Below are positions 1 through 8,038 of a stretch of DNA of 64,000 nt, piece after piece. Both the position numbers and the translations under genes were made by a program. The notes under the pieces were generated by a model, which made no database searches, was not told where the DNA came from, and worked only from the letters and a program-made list of their open reading frames with translations. Numbering within the stretch: the first letter of the stretch is position 1; each line of letters starts with the position of its first letter. This stretch comes from Nocardia testacea NBRC 100365 (GTDB taxonomy: Bacteria > Actinomycetota > Actinomycetes > Mycobacteriales > Mycobacteriaceae): contig NZ_BAGJ01000011.1 of NCBI RefSeq assembly GCF_000308775.1, forward strand, positions 177,586 through 241,585, read 5' to 3'.

Positions 1-1
1 C

Positions 2-463
2 TACACGCCCCGCATGGCGGATGTGTACAACGAATGGCTGGACGAGGGCTTCGCCCGGCCGGGTGCCCGGCGTTCGCGGGCGGACTTCGAGATCGCCGCG
101 ACAGCGCAGGTGATCATTACCGACGATCCGGCGGCCGAGATCGAACGGATGCGCTGGATCACCTCGCTCTACATCGGCGGGATGGGCGCACCGGAACTGA
201 ATTTCCACGCGCAGGTGTATCGCCGGATGGGCTACGAGAAGGAAGTCGACGAGATCGGCACGCTCTTCCAGGCGGGCAAGAAGGCCGAGGCCGCGGCCGC
301 GGTGCCGGACGAACTGGTGCTCGAGACCGCGATCATCGGCAACGAGACCCAGGTGCGGGAGCAGATTGCTGTGTGGGAGGCCGCCGGGGTCACCATGCTG
401 TTGGTTTCGGTGCCCGATGTGGAGCAACTGAAGCGTTTGGCGCCACTCGTCGGAACCCGGTGA
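2..463 (+). CDS. LLM-class F420-dependent oxidoreductase, C-terminal part (5' end cut by window)
   Basis: The reading frame is open from base 2, so the gene starts outside the window; about 153 C-terminal residues are visible. The segment resembles the C-terminus of luciferase-like F420-dependent oxidoreductases: a helical stretch with GMGAPELNFHAQVYRRMGY, then a closing barrel segment ETAIIGNETQVREQIAVWEAAGVTMLLVSV. Such proteins use reduced deazaflavin F420 as hydride donor in the cytoplasm. A related gene (Rv3520c, from memory) lies in the M. tuberculosis cholesterol cluster close to fadD19 and echA19, which also follow here, so a role in steroid metabolism is plausible but inferred. The substrate cannot be read from the sequence. 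The N-terminal cofactor-binding half is not visible, so the family call rests on the C-terminal part only. Confidence 0.75.
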   Translation, partial: YTPRMADVYNEWLDEGFARPGARRSRADFEIAATAQVIITDDPAAEIERMRWITSLYIGGMGAPELNFHAQVYRRMGYEKEVDEIGTLFQAGKKAEAAAAVPDELVLETAIIGNETQVREQIAVWEAAGVTMLLVSVPDVEQLKRLAPLVGTR

Positions 464-488
464 ACTTGTTCCAGAATTGCTCTATCTA

Positions 489-522
489 CCGATACCCGCC
501 GGAGGCGCCCGGTGGGTATCGG
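489..522 (+). terminator. Hairpin terminator after the LLM oxidoreductase gene
   Basis: A 14-bp stem (489-502 with 509-522, one G-U pair) closes a 6-nt loop 25 bases after the stop codon. The outer arms read CCGATACCC and GGGTATCGG. No U-tract follows, as is common for actinobacterial terminators. The rest of 464-806 shows no convincing gene. Confidence 0.5.
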
Positions 523-806
523 GTCGCACCCGCGATGCCGATATCCGATACCGGACCCGCACCGGGCACGAAATCGACGGGGCCCGTTCCGGCCGGTTCG
601 ATCGACCCTCACCACTCGGAGATTTCCCCGCCGCTGCCCCGGCGTCATATGTGGTCGGCGCCCCTCGGCACTGGGTAGGACTCGTTTCGGATTCGGCTTG
701 GAGAAGCTTCCCTGGCGGTGTGCAGTGGTGCGGCCAGGTCGAGACGGCCATGGACGAGGGCACCCGGAATACCGGTGAGTCGGTGATATCGGCTGCTCGG
801 TGACGA

Positions 807-1238
807 TCAGCCGATATCACCCCGAGAGGTCGTTTCCCAGGGATTGATGATGGTGAGGCCGAGGTCGGTGAAGTCTTCGACGTTCCGGGTCGCTACGGGA
901 CAGTCGTTCGCGAGGCAGATCGCGGCAATCTGTGCATCCGCATACCCGATCGGCCGACCTCGGCGACGACGTTCGGCGACAACTCGACCGTAGACACGCG
1001 CCGCGCGGAAATCGTAGGCCTCGACCTCGTCGCCGAATTCGTCGAATAGTTCCGCCGCCAATGTGGCCAGGCCCGCCCTGCGAGACCCCTCGGGCAAATT
1101 CTCGATGCCTGCCCAGATCTCGCCGATGGTGACTGTGCTGATCGTGACGTCGTCGGAGTTCTCCAGCCAAGTCAGGACGTGGCTGTCGGGGGTGGGTCTG
1201 AACAGCTCGGACACCACGTTCGTATCGGCGATGATCAC
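807..1238 (-). CDS. vapC: VapC-family PIN-domain toxin
   Basis: This 143-residue protein is a PIN-domain ribonuclease of the VapC/FitB type. It begins MIIADTNVVSELF, which carries the first acidic metal ligand (Asp5). TIGEIWAGI supplies the central Glu, YADAQIAAI the third acidic residue, and TRNVEDF the C-terminal motif. VapC toxins cut structured RNA, often tRNA or rRNA, in the cytoplasm. Translation starts at GTG (1236-1238), which overlaps the TGA of the upstream antitoxin (GTGA), so the two are translationally coupled. The length is normal for the family and all motifs look intact, so the toxin is probably active unless bound by its partner. The RNA target cannot be predicted. Confidence 0.88.
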   Translation of the reverse strand: MIIADTNVVSELFRPTPDSHVLTWLENSDDVTISTVTIGEIWAGIENLPEGSRRAGLATLAAELFDEFGDEVEAYDFRAARVYGRVVAERRRRGRPIGYADAQIAAICLANDCPVATRNVEDFTDLGLTIINPWETTSRGDIG

Positions 1239-1456
1239 AGCTGTGCCGCTCCGGCCTCAGGCTGTTCCGGGATATCCAGCTCGGCTGCGTAGAGTCGGCT
1301 GCGCTCGTAGAGTTCGTGGAGTAACCGTTTCGGGCGCACCGCCGCGGCGAGTATGTCCCGGGCCTCGGCTTCCATGCTCCGTCCATGCGCGGCGGCTCGC
1401 CGGCGCAGGCGCTCCTTCACGTCGCTGTCCAGGTCGCGGATAGTTATCGTTGCCAT
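1235..1456 (-). CDS. FitA/VapB-type ribbon-helix-helix antitoxin
   Basis: This 73-residue protein begins MATITIRDLDSDVKERLRRRAAAHGRS, the classic FitA-like ribbon-helix-helix DNA-binding domain (Arc/MetJ fold), followed by EAEARDILAAAV. The C-terminal tail (RLLHELYERSRLYAAELDIPE) is the usual toxin-wrapping segment. It neutralises the VapC encoded directly downstream and should repress its own operon. The frame is open further upstream, but only the ATG at 1454-1456 gives the conserved N-terminus. No Shine-Dalgarno precedes this ATG, and a perfect 10-bp inverted repeat covers it, suggesting a leaderless, autorepressed transcript. The stop overlaps the toxin start by four bases. Confidence 0.88.
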   Translation of the reverse strand: MATITIRDLDSDVKERLRRRAAAHGRSMEAEARDILAAAVRPKRLLHELYERSRLYAAELDIPEQPEAGAAQL

Positions 1457-1483
1457 GCAATCAATGCTATCAGTGATTGCATG
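1454..1483 (-). promoter_or_regulatory. Perfect 10-bp inverted repeat, likely antitoxin operator
   Basis: CATGCAATCA (1454-1463) and TGATTGCATG (1474-1483) form perfect arms around a 10-bp spacer. The antitoxin ATG lies inside one arm. Ribbon-helix-helix antitoxins usually bind such repeats at their own promoters, so this is the expected autoregulatory operator. The remaining gap up to 1721 shows no other clear feature. Confidence 0.7.
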
Positions 1484-1721
1484 GGTCGGCGATTGCCTGG
1501 ACGGAGTGAGATTCTCTCTTCGGCCGGCCATTCTCGGTTGCGCGAGGCGCTCCCTGTTGTCGGTTCCTTGCCCGCGCTTCCCGGGCATGATCAGGGCTAT
1601 CCGCACCCGTCGCCAAGATGCTCACAATCTCTCTCGGGAGCTATTGACCGAGACCGAAGCGCAATCCAAGTGGATCGTCCCACTGATCCGTGGACGACCT
1701 ACGCCAGTCGAGTTCGAGTGC

Positions 1722-2849
1722 TCATCCGCACAGTGCGTGGGTGAGCAAGCCGCGGATGTCCACGGTGGCGGGTGTACCGGTGTAGGTGACGGTGACCGCA
1801 CGCCCGACCGCGGTGGCACCGGAGATGGCGGAGAAACCACGCACGCTGCCTACGTGGCCGATATATTGTGTACCGCAGGGTAATTGGGTGTAGCCGACGC
1901 CGAGCCCATAGGACATGCCGTCGCCTTTGCTCATATCGCTTCCATCGAGCATCTGCTCGAGTTGGGTCCGCGGCACCACCTGTCCGGCCAGCAAAGCGGT
2001 GAAGAACCGGTTCATATCGGCGCCCGTGCTCACCAGCGCGCCCGAGGTCCACGGCAGCGACGGCTCAATCCGCGTCTGGTCGGTGACGATGCCGTCGATA
2101 GTGGCATAGCCGGTCGGATGAGGCTCGCGCAGACCGGTTTCGCCGGTCGCCGGTAGGTATGTGTCCTGCATGCCCAGCGGAGTGAGGATGCGGTCGCGCA
2201 GTTCATCGGCTTAGGAGCGTCCGGTCACCGCCTCGATCAGCATGCCGGCGACGATGTAGTTGGTGTTGGTGTATTTGAATCGGCTACCCGGGGTGAACTG
2301 TGCGGGGTGCTGCAGCGCGAGTGCGATCTCCTGTGCTGGGGTGAAGGTGCGACCGGTGCGCGCCGCCTCGTACTCATCGGTCTGCGGGGAGTAGGCCGGT
2401 TCGGGTATACCGCTTCGATGTCCCAGGATCTGGCGGACGGTGATGACGTGTCCGTCTACGCCGTCTCCGGCGAGCAAACCGGGTAGATATTCCTCGATCG
2501 GCCGGTCGAGGTCGATCTTGTTCTCAGCCACCAGTTGCAGCGCGATCGCGGCGGTGAAGGTCTTGGTGATGCTACCGATCCGGACATGCTCGGGCGGATC
2601 GGTGGGCATCGAGGTCCCCGCAGCGATATCTGCCAGGCCGGAGGCCACGACGGTGGTGGCACCGTTGTCGGTGAGTGTGGCAATAGTCCCGACAGCACCC
2701 GAGCCGACGATTGCGTCGAGGTCGCCGCGTGCCTTCTCCACACGGGCAAGGGCAACCGTAGGTGCGGTGGACTCTGCCGAACGCGTTGTGCAGCCGGCGA
2801 GGAGCGCCGCGGTTGTGCAGATCGAGAGGACGAAGACTCGTTTGTGCAT
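1722..2849 (-). pseudogene. Beta-lactamase-family serine hydrolase lipoprotein, split by an in-frame TAA
   Basis: Two frame-matched halves (2849-2211 and 2210-1722) together make one class C beta-lactamase/DD-peptidase-like protein of about 375 codons. The first half starts MHKRVFVLSICTTAALLAGC, a lipoprotein signal with a lipobox Cys, and carries the SxxK nucleophile motif (GSITKTF) and a Y-x-N motif (KYTNTNY). The second half carries the HxG motif (YIGHVGSVRG). The halves are separated by a single TAA at 2211-2213, between TGRS and ADELRDRILTPLGM; both sides stay in the same frame. The stop therefore looks like one nonsense substitution, or a sequencing error, in an otherwise intact gene. 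As read, the product lacks its C-terminal catalytic motif. A restart at MQDTYLPATG is possible but unlikely to give an active enzyme. Confidence 0.82.
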
Positions 2850-3003
2850 GATTCGACGGTAGGGATGCGAGGTCGGCAAGCACATCGGGCTGCGGTGCCA
2901 CAGCACATAGGACCGGGGTACCGGTCTCTCGGATCATCGTCGAGTATTGACATGATGCCGACGACGAGTACGTCGAAAAGCCCAGTAGCCGGAGTACCCG
3001 GTC

Positions 3004-4008
3004 TCAGGCCGGTTCGCCTGCCGGTTCCTCCGTCCATTCCGGCGGCAGACCGAACAGCGGGAACAGGCGCTCGGTATCGAGGAAGAAATTGAGCCCGGTG
3101 ATCACGCCGTCGCGCATCTCCAGGACCGTGATCGACCACGGCAGCCAGCGGCCTGGCTCACCGCTCGGCTTGTAGTGGCCGAACGCGGGATGGCCGTTGG
3201 CGCCGGCCAGCGGCACCATACGTGAGCCCCGGCAGGCCGCACCGGTACCGAGCATGAACGCGGCCACGTTCTCCGGGCCGGAAACCCAGAGGTCGAAGGG
3301 CGGCATGGACAGCGCCACATCGCTTTTCAGCAGCGCGGTGAGCGCGTCCATATCGTAGGACTCGAACGCCGTGACGAAATTCTCGACGAGTTTGCGCTGG
3401 TCGTCGTCGGATTCGTCGTAGGTGTCGGTATCGGCGGGCTTGACCTTGCTCATGGTGGCGCGGGCGCGCTGCAGGGCACTGTTCACCGAGGCGGTGCTCA
3501 TGGTGAGTGCCTCGGCGGTCTCGTTGGCGGAGAAGCGCAGGACCTCGCGCATGATCAGGATGGCGCGCTGCGTGGCGGGCAGATGCTGGCAGGCTGCGAC
3601 GAATGCCAGGCGCAGGCTGTCCTTGGCGGTGGCGTGCTCGGCGGGGTCGGCACCGAAGGCGAGCGAGTTGGGGATGGGCTCGACCCAGACGTAGTCCGGC
3701 TGCGGGGCCGGCAGCGGGCGGTCCGGTGTCGAGGGGCCGGACAGATCCATCGGCCGGGCGCGGCGCTGCGGGCCGTCGAGCATATCCAGGCAGATATTGG
3801 TGGTGATCTTGTAGAGCCAGGAGCGCAGGCTGGCCCGGCCCTCGAAGGAGTCGTAGGACTTCCAGGCCCGGGTGAACGCGTCCTGGACGGCGTCCTCGGC
3901 TTCGAAGGACGACCCCAGCATGCGGTAGGCGTAGGCACACAGTTCCCGTCTGTGCACCTCGAAAGATCTCATGACATCGGCATCGACTGTGCTGGTCTGC
4001 TCGCTCAT
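3004..4008 (-). CDS. sigG: ECF RNA polymerase sigma factor with C-terminal SnoaL-like domain (SigG-like)
   Basis: This 334-residue protein has sigma region 2 near the N-terminus (AYRMLGSSFEAEDAVQDAFTR then SLRSWLYKITTNICLDML). Region 4 follows (LPATQRAILIMREVLRFSAN, then an HTH with SVNSALQRARATM). About 120 extra C-terminal residues resemble a SnoaL/NTF2-like fold (ENFVTAFESYDMDALTALL). This layout matches the long ECF sigma factors of the SigG/SigJ kind, in which the tail replaces a separate anti-sigma factor. The ATG at 4008 is chosen because it gives MSEQTSTVD; an upstream ATG at 4038 is in frame. No anti-sigma gene is adjacent. A VOC-family gene lies divergently and may be a target, but that is inference. 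The exact symbol is uncertain because several paralogues share this domain order. Confidence 0.8.
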   Translation of the reverse strand: MSEQTSTVDADVMRSFEVHRRELCAYAYRMLGSSFEAEDAVQDAFTRAWKSYDSFEGRASLRSWLYKITTNICLDMLDGPQRRARPMDLSGPSTPDRPLPAPQPDYVWVEPIPNSLAFGADPAEHATAKDSLRLAFVAACQHLPATQRAILIMREVLRFSANETAEALTMSTASVNSALQRARATMSKVKPADTDTYDESDDDQRKLVENFVTAFESYDMDALTALLKSDVALSMPPFDLWVSGPENVAAFMLGTGAACRGSRMVPLAGANGHPAFGHYKPSGEPGRWLPWSITVLEMRDGVITGLNFFLDTERLFPLFGLPPEWTEEPAGEPA

Positions 4009-4010
4009 GC

Positions 4011-4025
4011 GTGCCACTGTGGCAC
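4011..4025. promoter_or_regulatory. 7-bp inverted repeat just upstream of the ECF sigma gene
   Basis: GTGCCAC and GTGGCAC flank one base, two bases upstream of the chosen sigma-factor start codon. It could be an operator or an mRNA hairpin limiting translation. If translation begins at 4038 instead, it is simply coding. The rest of the divergent gap 4026-4308 shows no further gene or clear site. Confidence 0.3.
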
Positions 4026-4308
4026 AGGGCACCGACATGTGAACAGAGGATGAAACGCGCCGTTTTCGGTCGGCTTCCCAGGCGTATCACCAGGCCCGGT
4101 TGCCACAGTCCGCAGCGCACCGGCCGGCTGCCCTCGCCCGCACTGTCGGCTTCGGTCGAGTCTCCGTTCCGCGGGCGCAGGTTCCGCGGCCGGTGGTGAT
4201 CGTCGTTTCGACGGAATCTGTCCGGCACCGATGATTTTCCGGGATGGCCCGCGTCCGAACCTTTGCAGCCGGCGAAACGCAGACCACCCTCCCGAAAGGA
4301 TCGACACC

Positions 4309-4725
4309 GTGAGCAGCAAGATGATTTTCGTGAACCTACCCGTCACCGACCTGGGTCGGTCCAAGAAGTTCTACGAGGCGCTCGGGTGGAAGGTCAACGA
4401 CGATTTCACCGACGACAATGCCGCCTGCATCGTGGTCGACGACAATATCTGCCTGATGTTGCTGACCCATGGGCATTTCGCCACCTTCAGCCGACGGCCG
4501 ATCGCCGATACCCGGGCCGCCACCGGCGCCGCCTACGCACTGTCGCTGAGCAGCGCCGAGGAGGTCGACCGGCTGACCGCGGCCGCGGTGGCCGCGGGCG
4601 GTACCGAGGAGATCAATACGGACAAGCAGGCCCAGGAGGCGCAGGTCGGGATGCACGGCCGGACCTTCCTGGACCCCGACGGCCACCAGTGGGAGCCGTT
4701 CTACATGAATTACCCCGGCGTGTAG
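4309..4725 (+). CDS. VOC-family (glyoxalase/bleomycin resistance-like) protein
   Basis: The 138-residue product shows the paired beta-alpha-beta-beta-beta modules of the vicinal-oxygen-chelate fold. It begins KMIFVNLPVTDLGRSKKFYEALGW and ends with GRTFLDPDGHQWEPFYMNY, which places a typical acidic metal ligand in the last strand. Single-domain VOC proteins act as metal-dependent lyases, dioxygenases or drug-binding proteins; the substrate cannot be inferred. The GTG at 4309 is preferred over an upstream ATG at 4231 because GAAAGGA lies eight bases before it and the conserved fold begins there. The gene is divergent from the ECF sigma gene, an arrangement often seen for SigG-like sigma factors and small VOC proteins. 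Confidence 0.82.
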   Translation: MSSKMIFVNLPVTDLGRSKKFYEALGWKVNDDFTDDNAACIVVDDNICLMLLTHGHFATFSRRPIADTRAATGAAYALSLSSAEEVDRLTAAAVAAGGTEEINTDKQAQEAQVGMHGRTFLDPDGHQWEPFYMNYPGV

Positions 4726-4741
4726 GCGTAGTGCGCTCACA

Positions 4742-4779
4742 CGAACGCCCCGGCCGACAACCGTCGAACGGGGCGTTCG
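4742..4779. terminator. Bidirectional hairpin between VOC gene and echA19
   Basis: Perfect 11-bp arms CGAACGCCCCG (4742-4752) and CGGGGCGTTCG (4769-4779) sit between two convergent genes. The loop is 16 nt and GTGTTTCGG follows on the plus strand. It is placed to stop transcription from both sides. Confidence 0.6.
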
Positions 4780-4869
4780 GTGTTTCGGTGGCCCGACGCC
4801 GGCCGCTGGAACCGGCCGGGCCGTGTATCGACCGGACGCACCGAGCTGTGCTCGGCCCGCACCCGGCTT

Positions 4870-5652
4870 CTATTTACCGCTGAAGTTGGGCTTGCGCTTC
4901 TCCTTGAACGCCTTGGGGCCCTCCTTGGCGTCGGCGGATTGGAAGACCGCCATACCGAGTTTGGCGTCGATCTGGAAGGCCTCTTCCTCGGGGATGCATT
5001 CGCTGTCGCGGATGGTCTGCAGGATCGCCTGCACCGCGAGCGGGCCGTTGGCCGCGATGAGGTCCGCCAGTTCCAGCGCCTTGTCCAGCGCTTGGCCGTC
5101 CGGCACGACATGGCCGATGAGACCGATGTCCTTGGCCTCGGCGGCGCTCAGATGCCGGCCGGTGAGCAGAATATCGGCGGCAACCGTGTAGGGGACCTGA
5201 CGGACCAGCCGGACCGCGGAGCCGCCCAGCGGGAACAGACCCCAGCGGGCCTCGGACACCCCGAACTTCGCGCTTTCGCCCGCGACCCGGATATCGGTGC
5301 CCTGCAGGATCTCGGTTCCACCGGCGATGGCCGCGCCCTCGACCGCCGCTATGAGCGGTTTGGTGAGCCTGCGGCCCTTCAGCAGCGCCTCGATCTTCGA
5401 CAGGTCCCAGCCCCCGCCCGCGAACGAATCACCAGGATGCTGCTGGGTCATGCCCTTGAGGTCGGCGCCCGCGCAGAAGGCCCCGCCGGCGCCGGTCAGG
5501 ATCGCGACGCGAATGTCGGGATCACTGTCGACCTGATCCCACGCATCGCGCATGATCGCCATCATCTCGGTCGAGAGCGCGTTGCGCGCCTCGGGGCGGT
5601 TCATGGTGACGATGAGGACATGGCCGCGCTTCTCGACGAGGCATTGAGGCAT
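4870..5652 (-). CDS. echA19: Enoyl-CoA hydratase (EchA19-like), steroid side-chain degradation
   Basis: This 260-residue crotonase-fold enzyme has the oxyanion-hole segment [12 protein letters not shown] (about residues 56-67), [11 protein letters not shown] with a catalytic-type Glu114, and [11 protein letters not shown] with Glu134, the pair typical of hydratases. Enoyl-CoA hydratases add water to 2-enoyl-CoA in beta-oxidation. In M. tuberculosis, EchA19 (Rv3516) hydrates a steroid enoyl-CoA and is divergent from fadD19, the arrangement seen here, which supports the specific name. The ATG at 5652 is chosen because AGGAG lies upstream and [15 protein letters not shown] is the conserved start. 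A KstR-like box lies in the 62-bp divergent promoter. Crotonase paralogues are hard to tell apart, so the number rests mainly on context. Confidence 0.85.
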   Translation of the reverse strand: MPQCLVEKRGHVLIVTMNRPEARNALSTEMMAIMRDAWDQVDSDPDIRVAILTGAGGAFCAGADLKGMTQQHPGDSFAGGGWDLSKIEALLKGRRLTKPLIAAVEGAAIAGGTEILQGTDIRVAGESAKFGVSEARWGLFPLGGSAVRLVRQVPYTVAADILLTGRHLSAAEAKDIGLIGHVVPDGQALDKALELADLIAANGPLAVQAILQTIRDSECIPEEEAFQIDAKLGMAVFQSADAKEGPKAFKEKRKPNFSGK

Positions 5653-5689
5653 CGTTGTTTCTCCTGTTACTCGGACCCTTGCCAGAAAC

Positions 5690-5703
5690 AGTAACACGTT
5701 CTA
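5690..5703. promoter_or_regulatory. KstR-like operator between echA19 and fadD19
   Basis: The plus strand reads AGTAACACGTTCTA; the minus strand is TAGAACGTGTTACT. It carries the AAC-NN-GTT core and one flank of the KstR consensus TnnAACnnGTTnnA. It lies 12 bases before the fadD19 GTG and about 38 before the echA19 ATG. KstR represses sterol genes until it binds a steroid CoA intermediate. Confidence 0.65.
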
Positions 5704-5714
5704 TTTTTGACCTT

Positions 5715-7361
5715 GTGACGTACAACATAGCCGACCTCGTCGAACACACCATCGACCTTGTGCCGGACCGGGTTGCGCTGGCTGACGACCACCGCTCGGT
5801 GACCTTCGCCCAATTGGAGGACCGGGCGAACCGGCTGGCGCACTACCTGCTGGAACACGGTGTCCAGCCGGGCGACAAGGTCGGTATCTACTCGCGCAAC
5901 ACCATCGAGGCCGTCGAGTCGATGCTGGCGGTGTTCAAAGCGCGGGCGGTGATGGTGAACGTCAACTTCCGCTACGTCGAGAACGAGTTGCAGTACATCT
6001 TCGAGAATTCGGACATGGTGGCGCTCATCCACGAGCGGCGCTACACCGACAAGGTGGTGAACGTCCGGTCGAAGGTGCCGCATCTGAAAGCGGTCCTGAT
6101 CGTCGACGACGGCACGGACGCCGCCACGCCCGCGGACGCGGTGGAGTACGAAGCGGCCCTGGCGGAATCGTCGGGTGAACGCGATTTCGGCGATCGGTCC
6201 AACGACGACATCTTCATGATCTACACCGGCGGCACCACCGGTATGCCCAAGGGCGTCATGTGGCGGCACGAGGACTGGTGGCGGGTGCTCGGCGGCGGTA
6301 TCAACTTCATGACCGGTGAGTATGTCCAGGACGAATGGCAGCAGGCCAAGACCGGCGCGGCCGGCGGCCAGATGGTGCGTTACCCCATTCCGCCGCTCAT
6401 CCACGGCGGTTCGCAGACCGCGGTCTTCCACGGCCTGTTCGACGGTGGCAAGACCATCATGATCCCGGAGTTCGACGCGCACACCGTCTGGCAGGCCGTG
6501 GACGCGCACGGCATCAACATGATCTTCATAACCGGCGACGCCATGGCCCGTCCGATGCTGGACGCGCTGAAGGCGGGTCATCCGGAAACCGGTGAGCCCT
6601 ACCAGCACACGAACCTGTGGGCCATGGCCAGCAGCGCGGCCCTGTTCTCGCCCGCCCTCAAGGACGAGTACATCGACCTGCTCCCGAATACGGTGATCAC
6701 CGATTCGATCGGCTCCTCGGAAACCGGTTTCGGCGGTATCTCCATCGCCGCCAAGGGCGCGACGCACACCGGCGGTCCGCGGGTGAAGATCGACGCGTCC
6801 ACCGCGGTCATCGACGAGAACGGCAAGCCCGTCGTCCCGGGATCCGGGCAGACCGGTGTGCTGGCGCGCAAGGGTCATATCCCGATCGGGTACTACAACG
6901 ACCCGGTGAAAACCGCGGCGACCTTCAAGGAGTACGACGGCGTCCGCTACTCCATCCCCGGCGACTGGGCCCGGGTGGAGGAGGACGGCACCGTCACCAT
7001 GCTCGGCCGTGGCTCGGTCAGCATCAACAGCGGTGGCGAGAAGATCTACCCCGAAGAAGTAGAGGGCGCGCTGAAATGCCATCCCGAAATCTTCGACGCG
7101 CTGGTGGTCGGCGTCCCGGACGAGCGCTGGGGACAGCGGGTGGCGGCCGTGGTGCAGTGTCGCGGCGACAAACGCCCCACCCTGGAGGAATTGCGCCCGG
7201 TGCTGACCCGGGAGATCTCCTCCTACAAGCTGCCCCGCAGCCTGTGGTTCGTGGACGAGATCAAGCGGTCGCCGGCGGGTAAGCCCGACTACAAGTGGGC
7301 CAAGGCGCAGACCGAGGAGCGTGACGCCGACGAGCACGGGTCGGCGGGTAACGCTTCCTGA
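5715..7361 (+). CDS. fadD19: Steroid side-chain acyl-CoA synthetase (FadD19-like)
   Basis: This 548-residue protein is an ANL-superfamily AMP-forming ligase that activates a carboxylate as acyl-AMP and transfers it to CoA. The P-loop-like motif IYTGGTTGMPKG lies near residue 170, the adenylate-binding region includes SSETGFGG, the hinge region is GDWARVEEDG near 417, and the C-terminal catalytic lysine is in SPAGKPDYKW near 521. FadD19 activates C-24-branched and C26 sterol acids in rhodococci and mycobacteria, and the divergent echA19 partner supports that assignment. The GTG at 5715 is chosen because VTYNIADLVEH is the conserved start; an in-frame ATG at 5655 would run through the operator and echA19 promoter. 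No Shine-Dalgarno is visible, so the mRNA may be leaderless. Confidence 0.88.
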   Translation: MTYNIADLVEHTIDLVPDRVALADDHRSVTFAQLEDRANRLAHYLLEHGVQPGDKVGIYSRNTIEAVESMLAVFKARAVMVNVNFRYVENELQYIFENSDMVALIHERRYTDKVVNVRSKVPHLKAVLIVDDGTDAATPADAVEYEAALAESSGERDFGDRSNDDIFMIYTGGTTGMPKGVMWRHEDWWRVLGGGINFMTGEYVQDEWQQAKTGAAGGQMVRYPIPPLIHGGSQTAVFHGLFDGGKTIMIPEFDAHTVWQAVDAHGINMIFITGDAMARPMLDALKAGHPETGEPYQHTNLWAMASSAALFSPALKDEYIDLLPNTVITDSIGSSETGFGGISIAAKGATHTGGPRVKIDASTAVIDENGKPVVPGSGQTGVLARKGHIPIGYYNDPVKTAATFKEYDGVRYSIPGDWARVEEDGTVTMLGRGSVSINSGGEKIYPEEVEGALKCHPEIFDALVVGVPDERWGQRVAAVVQCRGDKRPTLEELRPVLTREISSYKLPRSLWFVDEIKRSPAGKPDYKWAKAQTEERDADEHGSAGNAS

Positions 7362-7372
7362 GAGCGATCGGG

Positions 7373-7410
7373 CGCAGAAGGGCCGATGGATGATCAGCGG
7401 TCCTTCTGCG
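7373..7410 (+). terminator. Hairpin terminator after fadD19
   Basis: A 13-bp stem with one G-U pair (7373-7385 with 7398-7410; outer arms CGCAGAAGG and CCTTCTGCG) starts 11 bases after the fadD19 stop. The loop is 12 nt. There is no strong U-tract. Confidence 0.6.
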
Positions 7411-7464
7411 TGTGTCCGGCGATCTATGCTGGTTCGGAAACGATTCGGAACTGGAGGTCGCCGT

Positions 7465-7584
7465 ATGGAGCAAAACGCCGACGACGCGCGGGTGAATGTT
7501 TCCGATGAGCGTTCGCGGTTGTTCGATCGCGCTGCCGATCATGTCTTGGCTGTCAGCGCCGAGCTCAATCGGCGGCTCATATGA
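7465..7584 (+). CDS. Small hypothetical protein, 39 residues
   Basis: A short frame starts at ATG 7465, seven bases after GGAGG, and encodes MEQNADDARV followed by a charged helical stretch ending AELNRRLI. A TATGCT -10-like hexamer lies about 35 bases upstream. It is preceded by the fadD19 terminator and faces the toxin gene at 7601. I do not recognise the protein. It could be a real small gene, a remnant, or chance; the good ribosome-binding site is the only positive evidence. Confidence 0.3.
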   Translation: MEQNADDARVNVSDERSRLFDRAADHVLAVSAELNRRLI

Positions 7585-7600
7585 GCAGCGTGCCGACTTC

Positions 7601-8038
7601 TCACCGTGCTGGAACAATCAGGTCCACGGTCGGGAAGTAGCCCTTGAAGCGTTGTTCGTCTCGGGTGAGCAGCCGGTATCCGGCCACCGCGGCGTGCGCG
7701 CCGATATAGAAGTCGGGCATGGGTGAGCGTTTCGTCCCGTCATTGCGCCTAGAGCGCTGATAGGCCTTGCCGGCCAGGAATCCGGCTCGGAAGGGCAGCG
7801 GTTCCCGGACGAAATCCTCGGCCGGAAGCAGCCTGTCCAGCACTTCGACCGTTTCGTAGCCGACCGATACTTCCGCGTAAACGATCGGATTGATGACCAC
7901 TCGGCCGAAGTCGACTGCTTCGGCCAGCCTTTCGGCCGACCACTGCGCCCAGTTCTTGTCGTCGGTCAGTACGTCCAGAAGAACGCAGGAGTCGACCAGG
8001 GTCGTCGGACCACCGATCGGCCGCAGGTTAGTCACCAC
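7601..8038 (-). CDS. vapC: PIN-domain (VapC-type) toxin
   Basis: The 145-residue product has the PIN-domain signature: TTLVDSCVLLDVLTDD with the first Asp, INPIVYAEVSVGYE with the central Glu, PDFYIGAHAAVAGYRLLTRD with the remaining acidic residues, and a C-terminal YFPTVDLI strand. It differs clearly from the toxin at 807-1238 and belongs to the branch usually paired with AbrB-type antitoxins. The predicted activity is metal-dependent RNA cleavage. The GTG start lies within the 3' end of the antitoxin gene (11-bp overlap, different frame), so the pair is co-translated. A methionine-initiated alternative is not evident. The toxin lies between fadD19 and fadE27, convergent with fadD19, in what is otherwise a sterol-catabolism region. 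Confidence 0.86.
   Translation of the reverse strand: MVTNLRPIGGPTTLVDSCVLLDVLTDDKNWAQWSAERLAEAVDFGRVVINPIVYAEVSVGYETVEVLDRLLPAEDFVREPLPFRAGFLAGKAYQRSRRNDGTKRSPMPDFYIGAHAAVAGYRLLTRDEQRFKGYFPTVDLIVPAR

Noticed and set aside
464..806. Several overlapping frames between the LLM gene and the first VapC gene
   Set aside because: They overlap one another on both strands, none has a ribosome-binding site or a recognisable product, and a terminator occupies the start of the region.
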